From: Sphingobacteriales bacterium | Lineage (GTDB): Bacteria; Bacteroidota; Bacteroidia; Chitinophagales; Chitinophagaceae | Assembly: GCA_016219985.1 (NCBI GenBank) | Contig: JACRJO010000010.1 | Coordinates: forward strand, 62,001 to 126,000 | Direction of reading: 5' to 3' | Length of the DNA stretch: 64,000 bases | In this document: piece after piece, positions 8,740-17,956 of the stretch | How positions within the stretch are numbered: the stretch's first letter is position 1 | Layout: each line of letters opens with the position of its first letter | Made by a program: the position numbers and the translations under genes | Notes under the pieces: generated by a model | The model's input: only the letters and a program-made list of their open reading frames with translations | What the model was told of the DNA's origin: nothing | Database searches by the model: none

Positions 8740-9165
8740 TTAACCGGATCGTTTTAGTCTTACCAGGGCGGGCCAGTACCGGGGATTCGCTGCCAGTCGC
8801 CTGATCAGTAAGCCGGTATTGAAAAATGCCCTTCTTTCATAGATCATTGAATCCCGGGTTATGATGCGGTCAATCGCCCGGATGCTTATTGTTTTTTTGC
8901 CAAGCGGGATTTTCATTTTCCATTCAATAAAAACAAGATCACCGGATGACAGCGATCGTTCGACTTCACCGCTGAACCCCGGAAAAGCGGATAACAGCCG
9001 TTCAAATTCCCGGATGGCCGCCTGTTTTCCTTTAATGGCGGCTTTGTGGGGTTGATAAAGCGTGCAATCAGCGTGCAATAATTCTCCCAGGGCAGCCGCC
9101 GTTGGCTGCTGCCAGGCTCTTTCAAACCGTTCGGCTATATGGGGAGTTGTTTGTGCTTGTATCAT
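8740..9165 (-). CDS. NTF2-like / SnoaL-type protein
   Basis: A 141-residue soluble protein with the look of the NTF2-like superfamily: an N-terminal helix (IAERFERAWQQP), the LLHADCTLYQP strand, and the alternating strands FIEWKMKIP and ISIRAIDRI. Members bind small hydrophobic ligands or act as cyclases or isomerases; no specific catalytic residue can be named here. It is the first gene of a minus-strand pair with the MarR-GNAT protein and is divergent from the SusC gene across a 242-bp gap. Confidence 0.7.
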   Translation of the reverse strand: MIQAQTTPHIAERFERAWQQPTAAALGELLHADCTLYQPHKAAIKGKQAAIREFERLLSAFPGFSGEVERSLSSGDLVFIEWKMKIPLGKKTISIRAIDRIITRDSMIYERRAFFNTGLLIRRLAANPRYWPALVRLKRSG

Positions 9166-9407
9166 ACCGGTTATTAACGGATGGTAAAACAGGACGGATA
9201 CAAAGGAAAGTATACCGGTGACAGAAACTTGTTAAATTCAGGCATCGCCGTCTTCCGCCACACGAACAACATTTAACGCCGGGTCAACTGCATACTTACG
9301 TTGTTATTACCCGTTCGGCAATTCCCTTTTGTCATTGGTAGAATAGGGTATTGCACCGTGCAGCAATCCAATACTTTCATGGCTCTGATAGCACAAAACA
9401 ATAAGCA

Positions 9408-12400
9408 ATGAGAAAATTTATTTTACTGCTTTTACTTGCCGGCGCCCCTTCTTTTATTGTGTTCGCACAGCAAAAGACAATAACCGGGAGGGTGACCGAT
9501 ACAAAGGGCGAAGCGTTGTCCAATGTTTCGGTCCTGGTAAAGAATACGCGGGAAGGAACTGCCACGAAGGAGGACGGCACATTTTCATTAACCATTTCTT
9601 CCACCGCGCGGGTACTGATCTTTAGTTTTACCGGTTTCCGCGATGAGGAGATTGCTATCGGATCAAAGACCAGTTTTAACATCGTGCTCAGCAACCAGGA
9701 GAAGAGCCTCCAGGAAGTGGTGGTAACCGCGATGGGTATTAAAAAGGACAAAAAAACGCTCGGGTACGGGGTTACCCAGCTGAATTCAGGTGAGCTTACC
9801 CAGGGTCATACCACGAATATCACGAATGCCCTGGCAGGAAAAATTCCGGGAGTGCGGGTTTCCGGCAGCGGGGGATCCTTCACCGGGTCCAGTATACTGA
9901 TACGCGGTTATACCACGATGACCGGCTCCAACCAGCCTCTTTTTGTAATTGATGGGATTCCGGTTGATAACAGCGGCGGCGGCAGTCCCCTGCAGGCAGG
10001 TCCCTCTGTATCAAACAGGGCAATTGATATTAACCAGGAGGATATTGAAAGTATCAGCGTGCTCAAGGGACCTTCCGCAGCAGTGCTGTACGGGTCAAGG
10101 GCGTCGAACGGGGTAGTCGTCATTACAACCAAGAAGGGAAAGGCGGGGCAGAAAAAGAATGCCATCCAGTTTTCCACCAGTTACCAGATTGAAAATGTGA
10201 ACCGGTTTCCTGAATATCAGAATTCGTATGCACAGGGCAACAACGGGGTATTTTCACCGGTTTCCCAATCATCCTGGGGGCCATTGATCAGTGGACAAAC
10301 GGTGACCAATGCCTATAATCCCGCGACCAATGCCAACGACAGGTCAGAAGTGCTGGCCGCCTATCCTGATAATGTTACGGATATTTTTCAGCAGGGAACA
10401 AACTGGCAAAATAATATTGCCTTTTCCGGCGGGACGGATAAGAGTACGTTCCGCTTTTCGTATGGCTACCTGAAAAACACGGGTGTGATAGACAACAATG
10501 TACTGCACCGGCATAATTTTTCCCTGAATGCCGGTTCAAAGATTACTAATTACCTGTCCATTACGGCCAGTGCTGCTTATTCCAATAACAGGTCGCGCAG
10601 AACACAGCAGGGAAACCAGCTGAGTAACCCTTTTTTCCGCGGATGGTTTACCCCCCGGAGTTATAACCTGGGCGGACTGGCCTGGGAAGATGCCGTGGGC
10701 AACCAGTTGTACCCGCTGGGCGAGGATAACCCGTACTGGACGATAAAACATAACCGGTTTAACGATGAGATTAACCGCTTCATCGGGAATGTTTCGCTTA
10801 ACCTGAAACTGGCGAAATGGCTCCAGGCCGATTATAAGATCGGGTCGGATATCTATTCAACCTTCAGTCACGCCTATGACCAGATCGGGGCAAGAGGGGG
10901 CGCCAATACAGCCGCCAACGGGGTGGGCGGGATCCGCGAAGTCCGCGGTCTGCTCCGGAGCCTTAACTCAAACGGGTTCCTGACTGCCACTAAGCGCATC
11001 AAAGACTGGACCGGTACAGCAATCATCGGGACAGAATTCCAGCAGATGTACACTACGGCTGCCCAACTGGATGGCAAGGGGGTCATCATAAGAGATTTTG
11101 AACAATTGAGCAATACAACCACCTTCACCCCGGCGCCTTCCAGCAATATGGTTAAAACAAGGCTCCTCGGTGTCTATGGTGATTTTACGGTTGGCTACAG
11201 GAGTATATTTAGTGTGAACCTTACCGTTCGTAATGACTGGTCATCTACTTTTAAAACGAATAAAAACTCCTATTTGTACAATGGGGTGGGCGGGTCTGTG
11301 AATGTTACAGAGTTGTTCCCCGGGATAAAGAGCAAAATTATTGAGAACATTAAGCTCAGGGGTAATATTGCCACGGTCGGAAAGGAAGGGACTGTTTATT
11401 CAACAGATTCCTATTTTGTCGGGGCTGGTTCCGCTGATGGGTTCGGGCCGGCGGTCACTTTTCCTTTTAACGGCATACAGGGATTTACCCTGGGCAATTC
11501 AGCGGGTAACCCGGACCTCGGTCCTGAATTTACAACGAACCGCGAAATAGCGGCTGAACTGAGTTTTTTTAAAGGAAGGCTCAGCCTGGAAGCGACCCGG
11601 TATAAGCAAAGCTCGAAGAAGCTGGTCTTTGCGGTCCCGGTATCTCCCACTTCCGGTATTATTTCGTTAGTGATGAATGCCGGAAACCTGTCAAACCGGG
11701 GAACCGAGATCAGCATCAATGCCATCCCGGTAAAATCGGCTTCTTTTTCATGGAACGTTAATATAAATTATACCCGCTTCAAAAGTATTGTTGACAAGCT
11801 GGCACCCGGGGTTACCAATATTTTCCTGGGGGGCTTTACCACCCCGAATATCCGGCTGGTGGAGGGAGAGGAATATGGGCAGATCTACGGCACAGCTTAC
11901 CAGCGGGATGCAGCAAAAGGTAATAAAATAATTGTGGGGGCAAACGGTCTTCCCTTGGTCACTTCCGGTGTTCAGAAAATAGGCAACCCGAACCCGAAAT
12001 ACCTGCTGGGTATCACCAATACGGTCACCTACCGGGAATTTTCACTCTCCTTCCTGATTGATTATAAGAAGGGCGGTGATATCTATTCAAGAAATATCGC
12101 GGACCTGCAACGCAATGGGGTGGCAAAAGAAACGGCGGAATTTCCCCGCTTTGATGCCAATGGCGTTCCCACTAAAAACTACCTGTTCGACGCGGTGTAT
12201 GCCGGCGGGCAACCCAATACAACCATGATTACGGCTGAACAGTACTGGGGCAATAGCGGTAAATATGCCGCGGCAGAAGGATTTATCTATGGAACAACCT
12301 GGTTCCGGATCAGGGAAGCCTCTGTAGGATATAGTTTACCCAAAGCGCTTCTTGATAAAACTCCGTTTGGAGCCGGCGAGTTTTCCATCTTTGGCCGGAA

Positions 12401-12539
12401 TCTTTTCTTACACGCGCCTGATTACCCTCACCTGGACCCGGAACAAAATGCACTTGGCATCAGCAATGCACAGGGGCTTGAATTTAACGCCTTACCACAG
12501 ACAAGAACGATGGGCGTATCCCTTAAACTCAGTTTTTAA
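9408..12539 (+). CDS. SusC/RagA-type TonB-dependent outer membrane transporter
   Basis: A 1043-residue outer membrane transporter that imports a ligand captured by its SusD partner, driven by TonB. Order of parts: signal peptide (1-20, ending VFAQ), a carboxypeptidase-regulatory-like domain (about 23-100, with ITGRVTDTKGEALSNVSV), the TonB box/plug start LQEVVVTAMGI, the plug domain with SVLKGPSAAVLYGSRASNG, and a beta-barrel ending in aromatic LKLSF. Length is typical. The SusD gene follows by 19 bp. No glycoside hydrolase or sigma/anti-sigma pair lies nearby, so the substrate cannot be inferred. The 5' region (9166-9407) shows no clear promoter match to my eye. Confidence 0.97.
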   Translation: MRKFILLLLLAGAPSFIVFAQQKTITGRVTDTKGEALSNVSVLVKNTREGTATKEDGTFSLTISSTARVLIFSFTGFRDEEIAIGSKTSFNIVLSNQEKSLQEVVVTAMGIKKDKKTLGYGVTQLNSGELTQGHTTNITNALAGKIPGVRVSGSGGSFTGSSILIRGYTTMTGSNQPLFVIDGIPVDNSGGGSPLQAGPSVSNRAIDINQEDIESISVLKGPSAAVLYGSRASNGVVVITTKKGKAGQKKNAIQFSTSYQIENVNRFPEYQNSYAQGNNGVFSPVSQSSWGPLISGQTVTNAYNPATNANDRSEVLAAYPDNVTDIFQQGTNWQNNIAFSGGTDKSTFRFSYGYLKNTGVIDNNVLHRHNFSLNAGSKITNYLSITASAAYSNNRSRRTQQGNQLSNPFFRGWFTPRSYNLGGLAWEDAVGNQLYPLGEDNPYWTIKHNRFNDEINRFIGNVSLNLKLAKWLQADYKIGSDIYSTFSHAYDQIGARGGANTAANGVGGIREVRGLLRSLNSNGFLTATKRIKDWTGTAIIGTEFQQMYTTAAQLDGKGVIIRDFEQLSNTTTFTPAPSSNMVKTRLLGVYGDFTVGYRSIFSVNLTVRNDWSSTFKTNKNSYLYNGVGGSVNVTELFPGIKSKIIENIKLRGNIATVGKEGTVYSTDSYFVGAGSADGFGPAVTFPFNGIQGFTLGNSAGNPDLGPEFTTNREIAAELSFFKGRLSLEATRYKQSSKKLVFAVPVSPTSGIISLVMNAGNLSNRGTEISINAIPVKSASFSWNVNINYTRFKSIVDKLAPGVTNIFLGGFTTPNIRLVEGEEYGQIYGTAYQRDAAKGNKIIVGANGLPLVTSGVQKIGNPNPKYLLGITNTVTYREFSLSFLIDYKKGGDIYSRNIADLQRNGVAKETAEFPRFDANGVPTKNYLFDAVYAGGQPNTTMITAEQYWGNSGKYAAAEGFIYGTTWFRIREASVGYSLPKALLDKTPFGAGEFSIFGRNLFLHAPDYPHLDPEQNALGISNAQGLEFNALPQTRTMGVSLKLSF

Positions 12540-12558
12540 AACGTAAAATATTGTGAAT

Positions 12559-14046
12559 ATGAAGTACAGCAATTTCCTGAAACTGTTTTTTCTTATCCCG
12601 GGAATAACAGGGATGACTTCCTGTAAAAAGGCGCTGGATATAAATAAGAACCCGAATGCCATACCGGATTCCAACAGCCCGGTGGCGCAGTTACTTACCT
12701 CGGCACAGGTAAACCTGGGGTTTGAAGGGGGCAGCGATATCTTCCGGTACACAACTGAGATTATGCAACAAATGTCCGGGGCAGCTTCCCAGCCCAACCA
12801 GACCTGGGAGTATTACCGGTATAAAATACTCGGGAGTGACCTGAATAATTTGTGGGGCAGTATTCATGCCGCCACACTGAATGACCTGGAACTGATCATC
12901 CGGCAAAGCACCGGGAGTCCCTATTATTCCGGAGTAGCCAAAATTCTTAAAGCCTATGAATACGCACTGGTGGTGGATGTATGGGGGGATGTACCTTATA
13001 CCGAAGCACAACGGTTATCCGAAATTACACAACCCCATTATGATGACGATGCGACGATCTACCCGAAGCTGATCACCCTGCTGGGGGAAGCGGTGACCGA
13101 CCTGAATGCCGCTTCCAGTGTGTTAACACCCGGGAGCAATTCAGTGATCTATCCCGGGAGTTTTTCCACTGTTAAAACCAATTGGATTAAACTGGCCAAT
13201 ACACTCCGGCTCAGGCTGCTCCTGCATTATAGCAAGAAGGACCCGGCTTTTTGTGTTTCGCAGATGACCGCCCTGATCAATTCCCCCGGGGTGCAGTTTA
13301 TGAGTTCCAATGCAGATAATTTTCAGTTGAATTTTTTTAACGTTCCCGGGCAGCGGAATGCTATTTCTGCTTTCGAGGTAAGCCGGCCCAATTACCTGTT
13401 TGCCGATGCAAACATGACCGGTATGATGAATGCCAAAAATGACCCGAGAAGAGCTTATTATTTTACAGATTTCCCTGCCGGGTCAGGTGCGTATGTAGGT
13501 GTTTCTGCCACGAATCCACCTCCTGCACCCAATAATAATTACAGCCGGGTACATAGCTTTTTGAGAGGTGCCCTTATTACGCCGGGTACAGGCACTAATT
13601 CCGGGGTTTACAGCGGGGCGGCACCCCAGCGGATGCTGAGTTATGCGGAATATTGTTTTATCCGGGCTGAAGCGGCCCTGATGGGAGCCCCGGGTGATCC
13701 CCAGGCCTTTTTTACAAACGGGATTACTGCTTCTATGACGGAAGCGGGCGTGGGGGCCACGGCCATTGCAACCTATTTGTCCTCGCACGGGACACTGACC
13801 GGCACAAATGCCCAAATGCTTCAGCAAATTATTGAAGAAAAATATATCGCTTTATTCGGCGTGGCTGTTGAACCCTGGAATGACTGGAGACGAACCGGCT
13901 ATCCCAACCTGGCGATTCCGGCCAATGCAATAACCAGTTCGGTTCCGAGATCCCTTTTTTATCCGCAATCGGAGATTGACCTGAATTCAAATTGCCCCGG
14001 GCAGAAAACACCGGATCTGCAGACCCGGGTATTCTGGGATAATTAA
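12559..14046 (+). CDS. SusD/RagB-family outer membrane lipoprotein (SusD-like_2 type)
   Basis: A surface-exposed substrate-binding lipoprotein that forms the lid of the SusC channel. ATG at 12559 is chosen over the GTG two codons upstream because it gives a compact lipoprotein signal with lipobox GMTSC (about residues 17-21). The sequence after the Cys (DINKNPNAIPDSN) and the TPR-like segment VAKILKAYEYALVVDVWGDVPYTEA are typical of the SusD-like_2 subfamily. About 495 residues, normal for the family. It is cotranscribed with the SusC gene just upstream. The ligand is unknown. Confidence 0.95.
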   Translation: MKYSNFLKLFFLIPGITGMTSCKKALDINKNPNAIPDSNSPVAQLLTSAQVNLGFEGGSDIFRYTTEIMQQMSGAASQPNQTWEYYRYKILGSDLNNLWGSIHAATLNDLELIIRQSTGSPYYSGVAKILKAYEYALVVDVWGDVPYTEAQRLSEITQPHYDDDATIYPKLITLLGEAVTDLNAASSVLTPGSNSVIYPGSFSTVKTNWIKLANTLRLRLLLHYSKKDPAFCVSQMTALINSPGVQFMSSNADNFQLNFFNVPGQRNAISAFEVSRPNYLFADANMTGMMNAKNDPRRAYYFTDFPAGSGAYVGVSATNPPPAPNNNYSRVHSFLRGALITPGTGTNSGVYSGAAPQRMLSYAEYCFIRAEAALMGAPGDPQAFFTNGITASMTEAGVGATAIATYLSSHGTLTGTNAQMLQQIIEEKYIALFGVAVEPWNDWRRTGYPNLAIPANAITSSVPRSLFYPQSEIDLNSNCPGQKTPDLQTRVFWDN

Positions 14047-14074
14047 GTGGTTTCGGGTAAACGATAAGTAGGAT

Positions 14075-14102
14075 ACCCGGGGATGGGGCCGGGTGTTAGT
14101 TT
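14075..14102 (+). terminator. Possible weak terminator after the SusCD pair
   Basis: A short inverted repeat (ACCCGG at 14075-14080, CCGGGT at 14089-14094) with an 8-nt loop, followed by GTTAGTTT. The stem is only 6 bp and the T-run is broken, so this is a modest call. The rest of the gap up to 14449 shows no gene or clear signal that I can support. Confidence 0.35.
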
Positions 14103-14449
14103 AACTGATTGAACGCTCTTATAAATACGTGTTGGGTAAGAAGATTGCAGCGGACCCGGTACTGGTTTGTTCTCCTGGTAAAACCTACCTTTTTGTTTTG
14201 GTATATGGTTTTGGTTGCGGTTAGTTTTAAGGCAAATAAATCATACCGGGATCTGCTGCACCAATAATGACAGGTGAAACTAAGGACTAATGAAACTGGC
14301 CGGGAATGACTCAATACGGAAGGGCCGGGATATCCAATACTTTGTCAAAAGCCTGCGGAAGGACGGGTAAAAATCAGGTAGTTTATTCAGTGTGATTAAA
14401 ACCGGGCCGGCTGCATCTTTAAGCATAGGAAGTAACTAAAAAATTGTTC

Positions 14450-14977
14450 ATGATAAAGCAGGAAAACGGGTCTGCAGCCGCTAACCGGGCCACCGTATTT
14501 TTCGCAGGCATCCTCGTCGGAACGATGGATGGACTTTCGGCAGTCATACATTATTTGATCAAGGGAGGTCAGCATCCCGAAAAGGTATTCAATTTTGTCG
14601 CCAGCGGGCTTTTCGGCAAGGCCGGCCTTAGCGGGGGCGTTCAGATGGTCGTGGCCGGGGTATTGCTTCATTTTATCATAGCGGGTATCTGGACCATTAT
14701 CTTCTTCAGGGCTTATGCAAGGATAGAAATAATGAGAAGGAACCGGGTCATTACCGGGGTGCTGTACGGGTTGTTGGTCTGGACGATCATGACCCGGGTG
14801 GTCTTGCCCCTTAGCCGCACACCGAAAATTCCTTTCCGCTGGGAGCCGGCCATCACGGGAGCCCTGATATTGATTATCGCGATCGGATTGCCCCTTTCTT
14901 TTATAGCGAACAGGGCGTATAAGAAAAACCGCAGCGGGCAGCTAATCGCAATGAATAATGAAGAAGAGGATGATTAA
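14450..14977 (+). CDS. Uncharacterised four-helix membrane protein
   Basis: About 175 residues with four predicted membrane helices (roughly 12-35, 60-85, 95-120 and 127-150) and an acidic C-terminus (NNEEEDD). I do not recognise a named family with confidence; the fold resembles small DUF1440-like inner membrane proteins. ATG at 14450 is preferred over an upstream TTG at 14444. It begins a plus-strand run with the 107-residue protein (20 bp later), the alpha/beta hydrolase (39 bp later) and the GT1 glycosyltransferase, so a shared role is possible but unproven. Confidence 0.7.
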   Translation: MIKQENGSAAANRATVFFAGILVGTMDGLSAVIHYLIKGGQHPEKVFNFVASGLFGKAGLSGGVQMVVAGVLLHFIIAGIWTIIFFRAYARIEIMRRNRVITGVLYGLLVWTIMTRVVLPLSRTPKIPFRWEPAITGALILIIAIGLPLSFIANRAYKKNRSGQLIAMNNEEEDD

Positions 14978-14997
14978 TAAACCAACGCTAAACTCTT

Positions 14998-15321
14998 ATG
15001 AAATACCTGGTAAGCGCTTATATCAATAGTACAACGGTATTGTCGGCCGTGGAGGGAACAATGGATTATCTTGGTTTTTCCACGATCGAGAGCAATAATC
15101 ACTACCGGGTTTTCCAGGGTTTTTTCAGCGGAGGAGCAGGGCGGTTTGCCGACCGGCTCAATGCGGACCTCGAATCCACGGAATTCCAGGTGGAAGATTC
15201 AATATTCCTGGTATGCCCGGTTACTTCGGCGGACGGGCAGCCTTCTTTTTCAACTATTATAATAAAAAGGAAGGGCAACAGGTTTCTGCGGAAAACGGGA
15301 ATACCCGGGAAAGGCAGGTAA
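14998..15321 (+). CDS. Hypothetical 107-residue protein
   Basis: A small, probably cytoplasmic protein with no recognised motif. It has a mixed alpha/beta look (MKYLVSAYINSTTVLSAVEG, then strands around FQVEDSIFLVCPV and FSTIIIKRKG) and a basic tail. No signal peptide is seen. Support as a gene comes from its position between two genes of the same strand with short gaps, an ATG start, and codon use like its neighbours. Function unknown. Confidence 0.6.
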   Translation: MKYLVSAYINSTTVLSAVEGTMDYLGFSTIESNNHYRVFQGFFSGGAGRFADRLNADLESTEFQVEDSIFLVCPVTSADGQPSFSTIIIKRKGNRFLRKTGIPGKGR

Positions 15322-15360
15322 CAGGTGAGTTGAAATAAGTCATTTTTTATACGGAACTGT

Positions 15361-16278
15361 ATGTATCCAGAAAGAAAGCAAGCGGGTAGTGAAGCGATTT
15401 CCGGTTTTCTCTTTGTGCGGATGGATGATTTACCTTATGAGGAACATTTTATACCGGTGACAGTGACATCCCGTATATACGCGAGGGACTATGGAGGATA
15501 CGGCCCCGCTCTTTTTTTGCTGCATGGATTCCCGGATAACATGCATTTGTATGATTATCTCGTTCCTGAACTCTGCCGGCATTTCCGGGTCATCCTGTTC
15601 GACTTCCTGGGCTGGGGCCGGAGCGATAAACCGGCTGCTTATCCCTACAGTGCCCGGAAACAGCAGGAGGAACTGGCCTCGGTCCTTCATTATTTTAATT
15701 TTCCGAACTGCTGGTTGCTGGCCCACGATGCATCAGGCCCGCCTGCCATAAATTATTACCTGGACCATCCGAAAAAAATTCAGCGCCTGGTATTGCTGAA
15801 CACTTATTATTCAGCGATGCCAACGCTTCGTGCCCCGGAGGCTATCTGGATGTTTTCGCGCCCCCTGGTAAAAGAGGTGGCCGGTTTTTTTGCCCGGCAT
15901 ATCAAATTCCTTAACCGGGTGATTTATTACCGGCAGGTTGGAACGTTTATCAGGAGGGCCGACAGGCGCAGGGTTCTTGTACCTAAATTATTTGAAACTT
16001 TTTCCGGGAAAGATAACTTCAATGCTTTTCTCCGGTTAAATGCCGGTTTACTGGAAACGATCGCGGCGAATTCGCTGAGGAAGGAAGAGTGTAAAAAGGC
16101 CGGGCAAAAAGTGATTATCGCTTTTGGCGGCAGGGATCCCTACCTGAATCCGGGTGTGGCTGATTCGTTTTCGGAACTTTTTGAGGGGGCCCGGAAATAT
16201 ATCCTGCCGGGCGCCGGGCATTATGTACAGGTGGATAAACCGGAAAAACTGGCGGAGATACTCATCGGGGAATTATAA
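15361..16278 (+). CDS. Alpha/beta hydrolase, epoxide hydrolase/dehalogenase-like
   Basis: A soluble alpha/beta-hydrolase-fold enzyme of 305 residues. The oxyanion motif HGFPDN lies at 55-60. The nucleophile elbow reads AHDASGPPA, which puts Asp123 (not Ser) at the nucleophile position, as in epoxide hydrolases and haloalkane dehalogenases (usual HDWGG). The acid is probably the Asp of GGRDPYLNP and the base the His of AGHYVQVDKPEKL. A second in-frame ATG at 15421 is a possible start. The gene lies 23 bp upstream of a GT1 glycosyltransferase, so the substrate may be a precursor or product of that enzyme. The substrate cannot be named. Confidence 0.85.
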   Translation: MYPERKQAGSEAISGFLFVRMDDLPYEEHFIPVTVTSRIYARDYGGYGPALFLLHGFPDNMHLYDYLVPELCRHFRVILFDFLGWGRSDKPAAYPYSARKQQEELASVLHYFNFPNCWLLAHDASGPPAINYYLDHPKKIQRLVLLNTYYSAMPTLRAPEAIWMFSRPLVKEVAGFFARHIKFLNRVIYYRQVGTFIRRADRRRVLVPKLFETFSGKDNFNAFLRLNAGLLETIAANSLRKEECKKAGQKVIIAFGGRDPYLNPGVADSFSELFEGARKYILPGAGHYVQVDKPEKLAEILIGEL

Positions 16279-16301
16279 AATGCAAAAAGCTGCGGGCAAC
16301 T

Positions 16302-17687
16302 ATGAAGTTCCTGTTTACCACTTTGCCAACGAATGACCTGGGACTGATCACCCGGGCCTTACCCGTGGCCGCTGAACTTTCTTCGCGGGGACATGAAGTG
16401 ATTTTTTCCAATCCGGCCAGTGCACCCTCTAAGCTGATTGCAGAAGCCGGATTCAAAAATGAGTGGCCGATACACCCGCTGTACCGGCTGGCTTTCCAGG
16501 GGGCGAATTTCAGAAATTTCTTCAGGATGGTCAGAACGGAACAATTCAGAAAGGAATACGGAAGCCTCCCGCATTTTATATGGAAACTGGCCCGATCCAT
16601 ACCTTTCCGTTTTGCTCCTGCCGTCAACGAAGTTTGGGACACGGACCATGCCTGCGCGATCACCGGCCTGTTGAATTATAATTTTGTCAAAAGTCTCTGC
16701 GATGCCTATGCGGCAGTTATGGTGAAAACAAAGCCGGATGCCGTGGTTGATTGCTGGAACCCGCTTGCCTGCATTGCCTGTAAAAAACGGGGTATCCCCT
16801 TAATTACCATCAACCAGGCAGATGCCCTTCCCGGGAGCAAAGGCTTTATCTGGTGGAAGAAAAAACCGGGTACTATTCCAGGTGTTGTTCCGGTGTTTAA
16901 CCGGGTGCTCCGGAAATTTGGAATGAGCCGGGTGGAAAACTGTGAGGAGCTAAACAGGGGAGACCTGACATTGGTCACAGGCACACCTGCAACCGACCCA
17001 CTGGAAGGAGTAAACGATTTTCATTATACGGGCGCCCTGGTTTGGCAACGGCCGGGATCCGCAGTGCCCGCCTGGTTTCAGGATCTTCCCCGGAACAAAC
17101 CGGTGATCTGGCTGTACGGGGGTAATCCCCATTATGGAGGACGATCTTCCATCTTTGATTCTTCTTCGATGGTAAAAGCCTGCCTCGCGGCCCTGAAAAA
17201 TGGCGACTGGACAGTAGTATTCAGCAAGGGCTATCACGAATTGAGTAAAGAAACGGCGATACTTCCTTCCAATTTTATTTCTGTGCCCTTTGTCCCCGGC
17301 CTGCTGATGGGGAGCAGGGCTGACCTGCTGATTCATCATGGCGGGTACGGGTCCTGCCAGGCCGGTCTTTTATGCGGGAAACCATCCCTGGTGCTTCCGA
17401 CTTTTTCGGAGCGGGAAAGCAATGCCAGGAGAATTGCAAAACTGGGCGCCGGGGACTATGTGCTGCCGCAACAGCATACACGGGGCGAAAAAAAATTTAG
17501 TGCCGGGGAAATCAGGGAAAAGGTGAAAACGATATTGTCGGATCCCCGGTACAGGACCTGCGCAGAAACACAAAGAGATGAACTGCTCCGCTATGGTGGA
17601 GCGGTAAGGGCTGCGGACCTGGTTGAAAAATTCACAAGCGGTCGGGCAGCGAAGGAAACAAGGCGAATGCATGACCTTACTGCGTAA
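16302..17687 (+). CDS. GT1-family glycosyltransferase (UGT/MGT-like)
   Basis: A GT-B-fold glycosyltransferase of 461 residues. The N-terminal half begins MKFLFTTLPTNDLGLITRAL, the acceptor-binding Rossmann fold. The C-terminal half carries the donor signature ADLLIHHGGYGSCQAGLLCG followed by KPSLVLP and ERESNARRIAKLGAG, as in macrolide and flavonoid glycosyltransferases. It transfers a sugar from a nucleotide donor to a small molecule or lipid; donor and acceptor are not deducible. It follows the alpha/beta hydrolase by 23 bp and is the last gene of this run before a 269-bp gap (17688-17956) in which I see nothing clear. Confidence 0.88.
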   Translation: MKFLFTTLPTNDLGLITRALPVAAELSSRGHEVIFSNPASAPSKLIAEAGFKNEWPIHPLYRLAFQGANFRNFFRMVRTEQFRKEYGSLPHFIWKLARSIPFRFAPAVNEVWDTDHACAITGLLNYNFVKSLCDAYAAVMVKTKPDAVVDCWNPLACIACKKRGIPLITINQADALPGSKGFIWWKKKPGTIPGVVPVFNRVLRKFGMSRVENCEELNRGDLTLVTGTPATDPLEGVNDFHYTGALVWQRPGSAVPAWFQDLPRNKPVIWLYGGNPHYGGRSSIFDSSSMVKACLAALKNGDWTVVFSKGYHELSKETAILPSNFISVPFVPGLLMGSRADLLIHHGGYGSCQAGLLCGKPSLVLPTFSERESNARRIAKLGAGDYVLPQQHTRGEKKFSAGEIREKVKTILSDPRYRTCAETQRDELLRYGGAVRAADLVEKFTSGRAAKETRRMHDLTA

Positions 17688-17956
17688 CCTGCTTTTGGTA
17701 GCCCCGGGCCTGTCGTTTGCAGATTAAGGATTTGCTGTAATCCGGACTTATCTAAATTCAGGTTGCTGTTGAACAGGCGGGTTCTTCCAGGATAGGTACA
17801 GATCAGGCCGTTTTAAAATAAGTGCATAAGCAAGTGGTATGGTGTCAGTCAGAAGGGTGCGGCTGTAATGGCTGCATCCTTTATCTTCCTGGCAGGCCGG
17901 GTGCCTTGACCATTCCACCGGGATAATAGCTGTTGTAATGAACTAAACTGAAAATT

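Noticed and set aside
14096..14314. 72-residue minus-strand ORF
   Set aside because: No signal, no family, low-quality composition in a gap; not supported.
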